From positions 620,001-684,000 of the forward strand of contig CAVVKW010000002.1 in assembly GCA_963749035.1 (NCBI GenBank): a DNA stretch of 64,000 nt, given 5' to 3'. Of the stretch, positions 26,966 through 36,665 are shown one piece after another. The number at the start of each line of letters is the position of its first letter. The stretch's first letter is position 1. The notes beneath the pieces were generated by a model. The model ran no database searches and was not told where the DNA came from. It worked only from the letters and a program-made list of their open reading frames with translations. The stretch is from CAVVKW01 sp963749035. GTDB taxonomy: Bacteria > Verrucomicrobiota > Verrucomicrobiia > Chthoniobacterales > JAATET01. The translations under genes were made by a program, and so were the position numbers.

Positions 26966-27748
26966 ATGAAGCTCCAAGCCACCGCCTCTCTCTCGTTCAC
27001 CGCCAACGCGGACGTCCCGGCCATTTTTATGCTCAAACCCCGCAGCGGCTACGGCCAGTGGGTGACGTCCGAAAAATACACGCTCGATCCGGATATCCAG
27101 ATGATCGAATACACCGACGGCTTCGGGAATCTTTGCCAGCGCGCCGTCATTCCCCCCGGCCCTTTCTCCATCACCGCCGATTGCACCGTCGACACGCCCG
27201 ACGCCATCGACGTGAACTCCGAAGCCGAGCTGGTCCCCGTTAACCTGATCCCCGACCCACTCCTCCAATACCTTCTGCCCAGCCGCTACTGCCAATCCGA
27301 TCTCCTCGGGAACCTCGCGACCTCCATCACCGGAAACGTCACCCCGGGCTACCAGCAGGCGGAAGCCATCCGCGCCTGGATCCGGCGTGAAGTCCGCTAC
27401 GAATACGGCACCAGCAACGCTTCGACGTCCGCACTCGACACCGCCAACCAGAAGGTCGGCGTCTGCCGCGACCTGGCCCACCTCGGCATCTCCCTCTGCC
27501 GCGCCATCAACATTCCGGCTCGCATGGTCGTCGGCTACCTGCACGAACTCAAACCCATGGACCTCCACGCTTGGTTCGAGGCCTACGTCGGCAGCCGCTG
27601 GTATGTCTTCGACGCAACGCAGAACGAACCAAAGGGCAACCGCATCACGATCGCCTACGGACGCGACGCCGCCGACGTCGCGCTCTCGACGCAGTTCGGC
27701 CCGATGCAGCTCAACGACATGAGCGTGAACGTCGGCCCGGCGGAGTGA
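26966..27748 (+). CDS. Transglutaminase-like (papain-fold) protein
   Basis: A 260-residue protein with the transglutaminase-core triad: Cys in KVGVCRDLAHLG, His in PMDLHAWFEAYVG and Asp in WYVFDATQ. An N-terminal beta-rich region of about 130 residues is common in this bacterial group. No signal peptide is visible, so it is probably cytosolic. Such proteins are often peptidases or amidases rather than cross-linkers. It ends 8 bases before the stop of the restriction enzyme-like gene, at the left edge of a lower-GC segment. Confidence 0.87.
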   Translation: MKLQATASLSFTANADVPAIFMLKPRSGYGQWVTSEKYTLDPDIQMIEYTDGFGNLCQRAVIPPGPFSITADCTVDTPDAIDVNSEAELVPVNLIPDPLLQYLLPSRYCQSDLLGNLATSITGNVTPGYQQAEAIRAWIRREVRYEYGTSNASTSALDTANQKVGVCRDLAHLGISLCRAINIPARMVVGYLHELKPMDLHAWFEAYVGSRWYVFDATQNEPKGNRITIAYGRDAADVALSTQFGPMQLNDMSVNVGPAE

Positions 27749-27756
27749 TCCGCCGA

Positions 27757-28488
27757 TCAAATTCTGCTAACCCAGCTATCGTCAAATTTAAGCGAGTCCA
27801 AGATCGCCTCCTGATCCAAAATGGGAGGCTGTCTGATCTGAATGGCCAGTCGATCCGCCGGGACTCGTTCGATGATTGTGAATTGGGAACCGTGAGGCTG
27901 CCACGTGAATTTGTGCTCTGAGTTGGAGGATTCGTATCCTTCCAAGTTCCCCCGATCGTTCCACTGCCAGCGGAATTGATTGGTCAAAAACATTTCGGTG
28001 TCGAATTCGAAGGCCGCGACTTCCAAAAGATCATTCGATTTTAGAAGCACTACGGTCCTCAGGTGCATGTATTTCTTTCGAATCGATGAAACTCGCTCAT
28101 TCCAAATCTCCAGGATTTTCTGACCAAGCTCGTCCGGGTCACTTGTAACCGAAACAGACTCCCCGTAAGAAAATTGAGGGCTATTCCGCCCCGAAATGAG
28201 CCGGACTTTGATAGCTTTAGACGGCCGGGGATTTTTCACCGTTTTGGCACCCCACGCGCACTGCTCGAGAACTACGTCATCCAACCCGACATTCGAAGGC
28301 TGCCAGTCGGCCTTAACAATCCGCGCGAAAATATTTTCCCAGTCCGCCCCTTCCAACGAGGGTCGCCCGCGTGTAGCGAGAAGATAGACAATCTCGCGCC
28401 CGAGGTTAAAAGCAAAGTCTGTCGGAAAGCTATTTAGACGATAGGGAGGTTGGTATTTCTCGACGGTTCTGAGTTTTGGACGGGCCAT
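27757..28488 (-). CDS. Putative type II restriction endonuclease (partner of the adjacent methylase)
   Basis: I do not recognise the family. The role is inferred from position: it starts inside the last 59 bases of a DNA cytosine methyltransferase gene, the usual arrangement of a type II pair. The 243-residue protein is soluble. A possible nuclease core is GLDDVVLEQCAWGAKTVKN, where Asp and Lys could be the D and K of a PD-(D/E)xK site, but I cannot confirm it. The ATG at 28488 is preferred over an in-frame TTG at 28512. Base composition is visibly lower in G+C than the surroundings, consistent with transfer. Confidence 0.65.
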   Translation of the reverse strand: MARPKLRTVEKYQPPYRLNSFPTDFAFNLGREIVYLLATRGRPSLEGADWENIFARIVKADWQPSNVGLDDVVLEQCAWGAKTVKNPRPSKAIKVRLISGRNSPQFSYGESVSVTSDPDELGQKILEIWNERVSSIRKKYMHLRTVVLLKSNDLLEVAAFEFDTEMFLTNQFRWQWNDRGNLEGYESSNSEHKFTWQPHGSQFTIIERVPADRLAIQIRQPPILDQEAILDSLKFDDSWVSRI

Positions 28489-29476
28489 AATGTGAATCAG
28501 GTTCTTCCGCAAAACGAAGTTCTTCGTAGGTCATTCCATCCGGACGATGAACTCCGTTTGTCCACTTGTGAGCTTCCAAGACCGCCTTGATGACAAATTT
28601 GGCAACACTCACCGGGAGACTATTCCCAGCTTGGCGCCGCGTCTGAGAATCAGAACAGACGACTCTAAATGAGTCAGGAAACCCTTGCAGGCGAAGCATT
28701 TCTCGTGGCGTTAGCCGCCTCTCCCCGTTTACCAGGAGATAGTTGTAGGATGCCCCGGCGCGCAAAGCACATGAAAATGGATAAGCGCTTACATGACCTG
28801 CCTTGTTCTCATGCCAGATGGTAGGTTCCGGAGTCGGTGCCAACCGACTCAGTCGCTTTTCGCGAATCCGTTCGGAAGCAAAAAAACTTTCTGGAACGTG
28901 GTTTTCCAGGATTTCAGAAAGCGGCCGCATCCTCACGCCGCCCAGCGGCCAAGGAAAATGTTTCATAGTCTTGCTACCCACTATCCAGATCCGCTCGCGC
29001 TTTTGTGGTAGGCCAAAATCCAATGCGTTTAAGACACGATAATCCGTGTGATAGCCGATCTGACTGAGCGTTTCTAAAATTGTATTGAGCGTGCGCCCAC
29101 CGTCGTGTCCCTTCAGAAGCTTCACATTCTCAAGCACGAAAGCGTCGGGAGATCTATCCCTTAAGATACGCGCTATATCAAAAAACAGGGTGCCGCGGGT
29201 GTCATCAAACCCCTTCTTTTTTCCGATTATACTGAATGGCTGACACGGAAAGCCGGCAAGAAGCATTGAATGTGCAGGCACCTCGTCGGACGCGATCTTG
29301 GTGATATCACCAGCTGGTCGTTCACCAAAATTTGCAGCGTAGGCCATGCGGCAGGAATCATCTATGTCGCTCGAAAAAACGCACCTCGCATCCATGCCTA
29401 GCTGAAGCGCAGCTTCCTGCATCGCAACTCTAAATCCGCCGATTCCGCAGAACAGATCTATAAAATCTATCTTCAT
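28430..29476 (-). CDS. DNA (cytosine-5) methyltransferase
   Basis: A 348-residue C5-cytosine methylase. Motif I is DLFCGIGGFR, motif IV with the catalytic cysteine is GFPCQPFS, motif VI ENVK, motif VIII QKRERIWIVG, motif IX LTPREMLRLQGFP and motif X QAGNSLPVSV. The target-recognition region lies about residues 190-260. The sequence specificity cannot be predicted. The gene overlaps the putative endonuclease and lies in an AT-richer patch with many A/T-ending codons. The 146 bases upstream show only a weak, non-family coding trace. Confidence 0.95.
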   Translation of the reverse strand: MKIDFIDLFCGIGGFRVAMQEAALQLGMDARCVFSSDIDDSCRMAYAANFGERPAGDITKIASDEVPAHSMLLAGFPCQPFSIIGKKKGFDDTRGTLFFDIARILRDRSPDAFVLENVKLLKGHDGGRTLNTILETLSQIGYHTDYRVLNALDFGLPQKRERIWIVGSKTMKHFPWPLGGVRMRPLSEILENHVPESFFASERIREKRLSRLAPTPEPTIWHENKAGHVSAYPFSCALRAGASYNYLLVNGERRLTPREMLRLQGFPDSFRVVCSDSQTRRQAGNSLPVSVAKFVIKAVLEAHKWTNGVHRPDGMTYEELRFAEEPDSHYGPSKTQNRREIPTSLSSK

Positions 29477-29622
29477 TGAGACCTGTAGATGTCAGCTGAA
29501 TGAATTGTAGGCAGGCGTCGATCCATCTCTCAATCGCACGCTACAGTCCTTCACGGTCCGCGAAAAGCAAAAGCACCTTACGGCCGCCGGTGTCGAGATC
29601 GACAATCGTTTGATCAGAAGGA

Positions 29623-30570
29623 CTAATCAAATTTCCACTCTATCGCTCGCCGCGCGACCGCCCGGCCGCTCAGCCACGCGTCTTCGATCCGAGACTCGCT
29701 CCACGAGTCTCCGCAAACGTAGAAGCTGTCCGGCAGGTCCACGGCGCCGACGTCCGCGACCCGGCGCGAAAATCCCCACCGGTGAGTAAAAACACCCAGC
29801 CGCCGCGCCGCATCGAGACCCCACCGCCGCTCGAGATCCACCTGCAAACGATCCGCCCACGCTTCCCGTTCCGAATCAAAAAACTTCACGCTGAAATCCG
29901 CCGAACTCTGAACGACAAAGAGAGTCCGCCCGTCCGGAACGCGCCCGACCTTGTGGTTCTCGCAAGCCGACCAGGCCAACTCCGCCCCCGACCGATCACT
30001 CACCGCGTAGATCTCGCGCGCCCGCCCCGACCATTCCGTGTCGTAGAGGAATGCCGCGGTTAAATTTCGTTCGTATGGGCTCGGTCCCGGCTCGATCCCC
30101 AGCATCGCCGCCGTCTGCGGCCACGGCGCGCAGCTCACCACCCCATCGAAATTTTCTCCCCCGACCTCCCAGCGACAGCTGTCCGACCCGCGTCCAACCC
30201 GTTCGATCAGCGTCTCGGAACGCACCTCCAATCCCGCGGCCAACTCCCGTCCCAGCCGGTTATTGCCCTCGACGTGATAGTAGCGCCGCGACCCCGATCC
30301 GACCTCGTTGTTCGACGCGTCCACGACCTCCCCGTCCACCGCTCGCACGCGGTCACCGAGCTCACCCAGCCAAGCTCGGAAACTCTCGTCTCGCGCCGTG
30401 AAGAACTGCGCCCCGTGATCAAAAACGCAACCCTCCCACCGACGCGAAGAGCAACGTCCGCCCAGACTTCTTGATTTCTCAAAGACGACAACCTCAGTCC
30501 CTGCCGACGCCAAAACCTTCGCACAAGCCAACCCGGACACGCCGGCGCCAATGACCGCGACCCGATTCAC
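29623..30570 (-). CDS. FAD-dependent renalase-like oxidoreductase
   Basis: A 315-residue NAD(P)/FAD-binding oxidoreductase. The N-terminal Rossmann motif is VIGAGVSGLACAKVL with VVVFEKSRSLGGRC, followed by the FDHGAQFFTAR pattern typical of renalase-like amine oxidases. The C-terminal FAD contact is SFYVCGDSWSESRIEDAW. The bacterial renalases act on dihydro-NAD(P) isomers; that activity here is inference. Its ATG overlaps the M20 peptidase stop by 4 bases. Confidence 0.87.
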   Translation of the reverse strand: MNRVAVIGAGVSGLACAKVLASAGTEVVVFEKSRSLGGRCSSRRWEGCVFDHGAQFFTARDESFRAWLGELGDRVRAVDGEVVDASNNEVGSGSRRYYHVEGNNRLGRELAAGLEVRSETLIERVGRGSDSCRWEVGGENFDGVVSCAPWPQTAAMLGIEPGPSPYERNLTAAFLYDTEWSGRAREIYAVSDRSGAELAWSACENHKVGRVPDGRTLFVVQSSADFSVKFFDSEREAWADRLQVDLERRWGLDAARRLGVFTHRWGFSRRVADVGAVDLPDSFYVCGDSWSESRIEDAWLSGRAVARRAIEWKFD

Positions 30571-31679
30571 CCGCGACCCAACCTCCGGAGGAAGTGCTCA
30601 AAGAATTCCCCGCCCGCTTCGATGTCCGTGACGGCAATAAATTCATCCTCCGTGTGAGCCTGGGCAATCGACCCCGGGCCCAGTGCCACCGCCGGCATTC
30701 CTCGCTCCGCGAACATCGCGCCGTCGCAAAACCAGGGCGCTCCGGTGCAATTCGCACCGAGCGACTCCAGCGTCCGGATCACCGGATGATCCGCCGACGT
30801 GTTCATCGGCGCCGACTCAAAAACGTCGAGTTCCAACTCCGGCCGGATTGCCCTCAGCCGCTCCCACACGCCGCGCAGTGACTGACCCGGAATCGTGCGA
30901 AAATCCACCTTAAGCTCACAGCGGTCCGGCACGATGTTGACCTTCGACCCGCCCGCGATCACCCCTACGTTCATCGTCGGCGCCCCCAGCAGCGGATCAC
31001 TCAGCCCATCCAATTCCGACTTCACCTCCTCGCTGAGCACCCGCACCACGTCCGCCATTTGGAGGATCGCGTTGGTCCCCCGTTCCGGCTGGGAAGCGTG
31101 AACCGCGTGACCGTTCGACCGGATGGTCACCCACGCACACCCCTTCGTCGCGTGAACCGTCTGCAATTCCGTAGGCTCGCCGACGATGACAAAATCAAAC
31201 TCCTCCTCCGCCGCCAGCGCCTTCGACCCCTGCAGGCCAGCCTCCTCGCCCATCAGCCCCGCGAACCAGATCTCGTGCGATAAATCCGCCAGTCCAGCAC
31301 CGACCTGCTCCAATGCCCAAAGCATCGCTGCCATCGACCCCTTCGTGTCCGACGTCCCCCGCCCCCAAACCCGCCCGTCGCGCAGCTCGGCAGCGAACGG
31401 ATCGACCGTCATCCCCAGCACGCTCACCGTGTCGGTGTGCGGTGCCAGCAGCAGCTTCGGCTTCCCCTCGCCGTTCGTCGGAAATCGCGCCAGGACATTC
31501 GGCCGACCCGGCTCGACGTCCCGCAGCTCCACCTCCGCCCCGAGCCCCCGAAGCCACGCTTCCAAGAACTCCGCGATTCGCGCCTCCCCGATGCCGTCCG
31601 TTCCCGGATCCCCGTCCGGATTCACGCTCGGGATCCGCACCAGCTCCTGGAGCAGCGCGACAACGCCCGGCGAACTCAT
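30567..31679 (-). CDS. M20-family metallopeptidase (ArgE/DapE/CPG2-like)
   Basis: A 370-residue zinc hydrolase. LLLAPHTDTV gives the first His and Asp, GRGTSDTKGSMAAML the bridging aspartate, MGEEAGLQGSKAL the catalytic Glu pair, VGEPTE the next ligand and GSIAQAHTEDEF the last His. A dimerisation domain lies between. It could deacylate an amino acid such as acetylornithine or succinyl-diaminopimelate; the exact substrate is unclear. The start at 31679 is fixed by an ATGA overlap with the epimerase stop, and the 3' end overlaps the renalase-like gene in the same way. Confidence 0.9.
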   Translation of the reverse strand: MSSPGVVALLQELVRIPSVNPDGDPGTDGIGEARIAEFLEAWLRGLGAEVELRDVEPGRPNVLARFPTNGEGKPKLLLAPHTDTVSVLGMTVDPFAAELRDGRVWGRGTSDTKGSMAAMLWALEQVGAGLADLSHEIWFAGLMGEEAGLQGSKALAAEEEFDFVIVGEPTELQTVHATKGCAWVTIRSNGHAVHASQPERGTNAILQMADVVRVLSEEVKSELDGLSDPLLGAPTMNVGVIAGGSKVNIVPDRCELKVDFRTIPGQSLRGVWERLRAIRPELELDVFESAPMNTSADHPVIRTLESLGANCTGAPWFCDGAMFAERGMPAVALGPGSIAQAHTEDEFIAVTDIEAGGEFFEHFLRRLGRG

Positions 31680-32620
31680 CCGCGCAAACTCCGATACCAC
31701 TCAACGAATCGCGGGATTCCTTCCGCGATCTTCGTCCGGGGATCGTAGCCGAGCAGCTCCCGCGCTTTGGAAATATCCGCGCACGTCAGCGGCATGTCCC
31801 CCTTTTGCTCCGGCAGCTGCTCGATTCGCGCCGTCTTCCCCAGTGCCGACTCGATCGCCGCGATCAACTCGTTCAACGTCGTCGTCTCGCTCTCGCCCAA
31901 GTTGAAGATGTCAAAGGTCTTCTTATCGTACGCCAAGGCACCCAAGACCCCCTGCAGAATATCGTCGACGTAGGTGTAGTCCCGCCGCGTCCCGCCGTCG
32001 CCGAACTTTGGAATCGCCTCTCCCTCGTCGATCTTCCGCGTAAACTTGTGGATCGCCAAATCCGGACGCTGACCCGGCCCATAAACCGTAAAAAACCGCA
32101 AGCACACCACCGGCAAGCCGAAGAGATTCGCGAAGTTCCCGCACAGGTGCTCGCCCGACAGCTTCGTCGCCGCGTAAGGACTCAGCGTCTGCGGCAGCGG
32201 CAAATCCTCCGAAAACGGCACGGTTTTGGCCAGGCCGTAAACCGAAGAACTCGACGCAAAGACAAACTTCTGCACGTCCGTCGCCCGCGCCGCCTCGAGT
32301 AAGTTGTAAGTTCCGGTCACGTTCGTATCGATGTATGCCCGCGGATTTTCAATCGACGGGCGCACCCCCGCCCGCGCGGCCAGATGAACGACCTTGTCGA
32401 ACTTCCCTTTCTCGAAAATCCCCAGCATCAACCCGAAATCGACGATGTCCGCCTCGAGCAGTTCCACGTCCCCCAGCGACGCGACGTTTGCGCGCTTGAT
32501 CTCGGGATCGTAAAATTCGTTGAAATTATCGAGCACGGTCACCGAATGACCGTCCGCCAAGAGCCGTCGCGACACGTGGGAGCCGATGAATCCCGCGCCG
32601 CCCGTCACCAAAATTTTCAT
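31676..32620 (-). CDS. NAD-dependent nucleotide-sugar epimerase
   Basis: A 314-residue extended short-chain dehydrogenase. The NAD loop is VTGGAGFIGSHV, the catalytic residues are Ser in FASSSSVYG and Tyr-Lys in SPYAATKLSGE, and the substrate region is FFTVYGPGQRPD. The EFYDPEIKRAN segment near residue 36 is typical of UDP-glucuronate 4-epimerases. The product would feed capsule or LPS sugars. First gene of an overlapping trio with the M20 peptidase and the renalase-like protein. Confidence 0.9.
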   Translation of the reverse strand: MKILVTGGAGFIGSHVSRRLLADGHSVTVLDNFNEFYDPEIKRANVASLGDVELLEADIVDFGLMLGIFEKGKFDKVVHLAARAGVRPSIENPRAYIDTNVTGTYNLLEAARATDVQKFVFASSSSVYGLAKTVPFSEDLPLPQTLSPYAATKLSGEHLCGNFANLFGLPVVCLRFFTVYGPGQRPDLAIHKFTRKIDEGEAIPKFGDGGTRRDYTYVDDILQGVLGALAYDKKTFDIFNLGESETTTLNELIAAIESALGKTARIEQLPEQKGDMPLTCADISKARELLGYDPRTKIAEGIPRFVEWYRSLRG

Positions 32621-32666
32621 GCGCGCACCGTAGTGTCGACCCCATCGGAGGCCAAGCGAAAGCGAA

Positions 32667-33749
32667 TCAAACGACCATGCGCTCGGTCCGTCCCCTCACC
32701 CCCGTGAAGACATCCCACGCGATCGTTCCCGCCCATTCCGCCAATTCCGCCGCGAGAATCGTTTCATCCCCCTGCGAGCCCACCAAGACAACCTCGTCGT
32801 CCACCGCGGCACCTTCGGCCGCCACGATCACTTGATCCATCGTGATCCGCCCGACCACCGGACATCGCTTCCCGCCGATCAGGACGCACGCCCCTTGATT
32901 CGAAGCCTGCCGTGGATACCCGTCCGCGTAACCCATCGCGATCGTCGCCAGCCGCATCGGCTCCGGCGTCACGTAAGTTCGTCCGTAGCTCACCGTCCGC
33001 CCGGCCGGCACGTCCCGCACCAATCCCACCCGCGACTTCCAGGTCATGACCGGGCTTAACTCCGATTGAAATTTCGGCAGTGCCACGCTCCCGTAAAGCA
33101 TCAACCCCGCCCGCACGCAGTCATAAGCGTCCCCGGCGAACCCACACGTCCCCACGCTGTTCAGAACGTGCACTTGCGCCTCCGGAAAGAACGGGCGCAC
33201 GTCCGCCAACAATTCGCGAAAACCGTCCAGTTGCCCGCGAGTGAATTCCGCGTCGTCATCCGGCGACGGCAAGTGCGTCGACACGCTGTGAACCTCCAGC
33301 CCCGCCATTTGCGCGACCTCCCGAGAGACCGCGACCGCCTCCTCGTGCCAAACCCCGATCCGACCCATCCCCGTGTCAAATTTCAGATGCACCCGCACCG
33401 CACCTTCCGCCCCGCCGAACCGCGCATACTCCGCCGCCTCCGCGACCGAAGAGATCGTCGGAATAAAATTCCCCCGCACCGCCACCTCCCGCTCATCCGG
33501 CAGACAGGGGCTCAGCAGCAAAACATCGTGCTCCGGCGCCAGCGCCCGCACCTCCCGGGCCTCCCCCACGTTCGCCACCGCGAACATCGACGCCAGATCG
33601 TTCAGCGCCGGCACGACGATCTCGACGCCATGCCCGTAGGCATCCGCCTTGACCACCGCCATGAGACCTGCGCCCGGCACGCAGGATTGCGCGTAGCGGG
33701 CATTTGCCCGGAGGGCGTCAACTCTAACTTCGATCCATGAGCGCGGCAT
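32667..33749 (-). CDS. alr: Alanine racemase
   Basis: Interconverts L- and D-alanine for peptidoglycan. The PLP lysine is in AVVKADAYGHG near residue 40. The second-base tyrosine region is TIAMGYADGYPRQ, and GKRCPVVGRITMDQ is a signature of the C-terminal beta domain. The ATG at 33749 (MPRSWIEV) gives 360 residues; the longer frame upstream has no family resemblance. It follows the membrane protein gene by 14 bases. Confidence 0.95.
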   Translation of the reverse strand: MPRSWIEVRVDALRANARYAQSCVPGAGLMAVVKADAYGHGVEIVVPALNDLASMFAVANVGEAREVRALAPEHDVLLLSPCLPDEREVAVRGNFIPTISSVAEAAEYARFGGAEGAVRVHLKFDTGMGRIGVWHEEAVAVSREVAQMAGLEVHSVSTHLPSPDDDAEFTRGQLDGFRELLADVRPFFPEAQVHVLNSVGTCGFAGDAYDCVRAGLMLYGSVALPKFQSELSPVMTWKSRVGLVRDVPAGRTVSYGRTYVTPEPMRLATIAMGYADGYPRQASNQGACVLIGGKRCPVVGRITMDQVIVAAEGAAVDDEVVLVGSQGDETILAAELAEWAGTIAWDVFTGVRGRTERMVV

Positions 33750-33763
33750 AATGCCCGACGTTT

Positions 33764-34378
33764 TCACGAAACTCCGTCGCCAGCCAGCCAACGTTGCAGG
33801 TCCTCCGCCAGGTTCCCCCTCACCGCGTAAAACCAACCTTCCTTCCCGGCGTGCAGATCAATGCACCCCGTCAATTGCAGCGCGCGCAGGAGGTAGTGCA
33901 GCTCGTGCCCGTCGCGCTCCACCAGCGTCAGCGAGCTCACCGGCGCCCGCTTCGCCTCCTTGATCGCCAGCAGCAACTGCCACGCCCTCGCCACCCGCTC
34001 CGGCCCCACCCAAAGGATCGCTCCGAAATTTCCAGTCACCGCAAACGTCAGCCTCACCGGCAACAACGCAACGTCAGCGAACAAATGCCAACCCACGATC
34101 GGCCGGTCACGCAACTCGACGTATCGGTGCAACCAACGGTCCCACCAACCCCAGATCAGGAGCAACCCCACTCCGCCCGCCGCCGTCGTCACGATCCACT
34201 CCGGCATCGCAGGCCCCTCGTCGCCCCGCACCGCCGTCGTCAGCCCCAGCAAGATCAAAACGAAGAAAAACCCCGCCAGCACCCAAAGCAGCACCGCCGC
34301 GAACAGCGACAGAAACGCCATCACCACCGCGTGAAAATTATGCGCCGCAAACAAACGGCGAAATTCCCGGGGCGGCAT
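33764..34378 (-). CDS. Membrane protein of unknown function
   Basis: I do not recognise this 204-residue protein. Two hydrophobic segments are clear, about residues 18-48 (AVVMAFLSLFAAVLLWVLAG and beyond) and 65-80 (TTAAGGVGLLLIWGWW). A possible third, amphipathic one follows near VALLPVRLTFAVTG. The C-terminal 85 residues look soluble and helical, with HELHYLLRALQLTG suggesting a small winged-helix-like fold. Tight spacing to larE (11 bases) and alr (14) suggests co-transcription. Confidence 0.7.
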   Translation of the reverse strand: MPPREFRRLFAAHNFHAVVMAFLSLFAAVLLWVLAGFFFVLILLGLTTAVRGDEGPAMPEWIVTTAAGGVGLLLIWGWWDRWLHRYVELRDRPIVGWHLFADVALLPVRLTFAVTGNFGAILWVGPERVARAWQLLLAIKEAKRAPVSSLTLVERDGHELHYLLRALQLTGCIDLHAGKEGWFYAVRGNLAEDLQRWLAGDGVS

Positions 34379-34389
34379 CCGCTTCCCGC

Positions 34390-35196
34390 CTAGGAAACCC
34401 CCGCGCCACCGTAACCTTCGGGATCCACCTCCACCCCACCGAACCCCGCCGCCAGCAAGCCAAGCTCCATCCGTTCCCGCACCGCGTCATCCAGCCGGTC
34501 CATCTCGTCCCGCCCCACCTGCACTCTCGCGATCGGCAGATCCCCCTCCGCTCCCGCCAGATACCGCACCCGAAAAATCCGAAATCCCAGCGCCCGCACC
34601 GCCGCCTCTCCCCGCTCGACGAACCCCAACGTCTCCGGCGTGACCGGCGTCCCGTGCGGCACCCGCGAGCTCAGACACGGCTGCGCCGGGGCGTCCGCCG
34701 TCGGCAGTCCCAGCTCCCGCGACACCTCCCGCACCTCCGCCTTCGTCAGTCCGGCAGCCTTCAACGGAGCGACCACCGAAAACTCCGCCGCCGCTTTCGA
34801 CCCCGGCCGCGTCGCCGCCACGTCGTCCGCGTTCTCCCCGTAAGCGATCGCCCGGAACCCCCGCTCCCGCGCCAGCCCATCCAGCTTCGTAAAAAGCTCC
34901 GCCTTGCAAAAGTAACATCGGTTCAGCGGATTGCTCGCGTAGTCCGGATTCTCCATTTCCTCCGTCCGCACCACCTCGACCTCCGCGCCAAATCCCCTCC
35001 CCACCTCCAATGCCTCCGCCAGCGCCGCCCGCGGCAGACTCGGACTGTCCGCGATCACCCCCAGCACTTCACTGCCCAGCGTCCGCTGCGCCACCGCCAG
35101 CAGACACGCGCTGTCCACCCCGCCCGAATACGCCACCACCAACGGCGCGCTTTCGCGCAGCAATCCCTCCAGCACCGCCAGTTTCTTGTCCATCAC
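34390..35196 (-). CDS. larE: LarE-like ATP-dependent sulfur transferase
   Basis: A 268-residue PP-loop enzyme: the ATP motif is VVAYSGGVDSACLL. NRCYFCKAELF (a CxxC) and the third cysteine in PCLSSRVPHGTPV match LarE, which adds sulfur to the pyridinium dicarboxylate precursor of the nickel-pincer cofactor of lactate racemase. The third cysteine aligns with the sacrificial Cys176 of the Lactobacillus protein. Because two further cysteines are present, a cluster-bearing LarE is also possible. LarB, LarC and LarA are not in the window. Confidence 0.88.
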   Translation of the reverse strand: MMDKKLAVLEGLLRESAPLVVAYSGGVDSACLLAVAQRTLGSEVLGVIADSPSLPRAALAEALEVGRGFGAEVEVVRTEEMENPDYASNPLNRCYFCKAELFTKLDGLARERGFRAIAYGENADDVAATRPGSKAAAEFSVVAPLKAAGLTKAEVREVSRELGLPTADAPAQPCLSSRVPHGTPVTPETLGFVERGEAAVRALGFRIFRVRYLAGAEGDLPIARVQVGRDEMDRLDDAVRERMELGLLAAGFGGVEVDPEGYGGAGVS

Positions 35197-35250
35197 CCGT
35201 TTCCATAACCCAACCCGCCCCCAGACGCCACCCGTTCCCGCGAATGTCCC

Positions 35251-35277
35251 AATCCTGAAAATCCTGTAAATCCTGTC
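35251..35277. repeat. Three tandem 9-base units AATCCTGxx
   Basis: AATCCTGAA, AATCCTGTA and AATCCTGTC follow directly between divergent larE and purB. Short AATCCTGT-type iterations of this kind are found scattered in intergenic regions of many environmental bacteria. No function is known to me. Confidence 0.75.
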
Positions 35278-35299
35278 CCCGATCCCTACCCTCCCCCGG

Positions 35300-36598
<1,299 letters not shown>

Positions 36599-36610
36599 CC
36601 CCTCCCGCCG

Positions 36611-36625
36611 ATACCCGACGGGTAT
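36611..36625. terminator. Small hairpin after purB
   Basis: ATACCC-GAC-GGGTAT forms a 6-base-pair stem with a 3-base loop, 12 bases after the purB stop. It lacks a clear T-run (TTGCAATC follows), so it may be a weak terminator or an RNA-stabilising hairpin. Confidence 0.35.
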
Positions 36626-36633
36626 TTGCAATC

Positions 36634-36648
36634 ATTAGATCTTCTAAT
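36634..36648. promoter_or_regulatory. Inverted repeat ATTAGA-TCT-TCTAAT upstream of resB
   Basis: A perfect 6-base inverted repeat with a 3-base centre, strikingly AT-rich in a GC-rich setting, 17 bases before the resB ATG. It could be an operator or overlap a -10 element (TCTAAT). No binding protein is identified. Confidence 0.35.
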
Positions 36649-36665
36649 ACCTTGCACCTCCGCGA

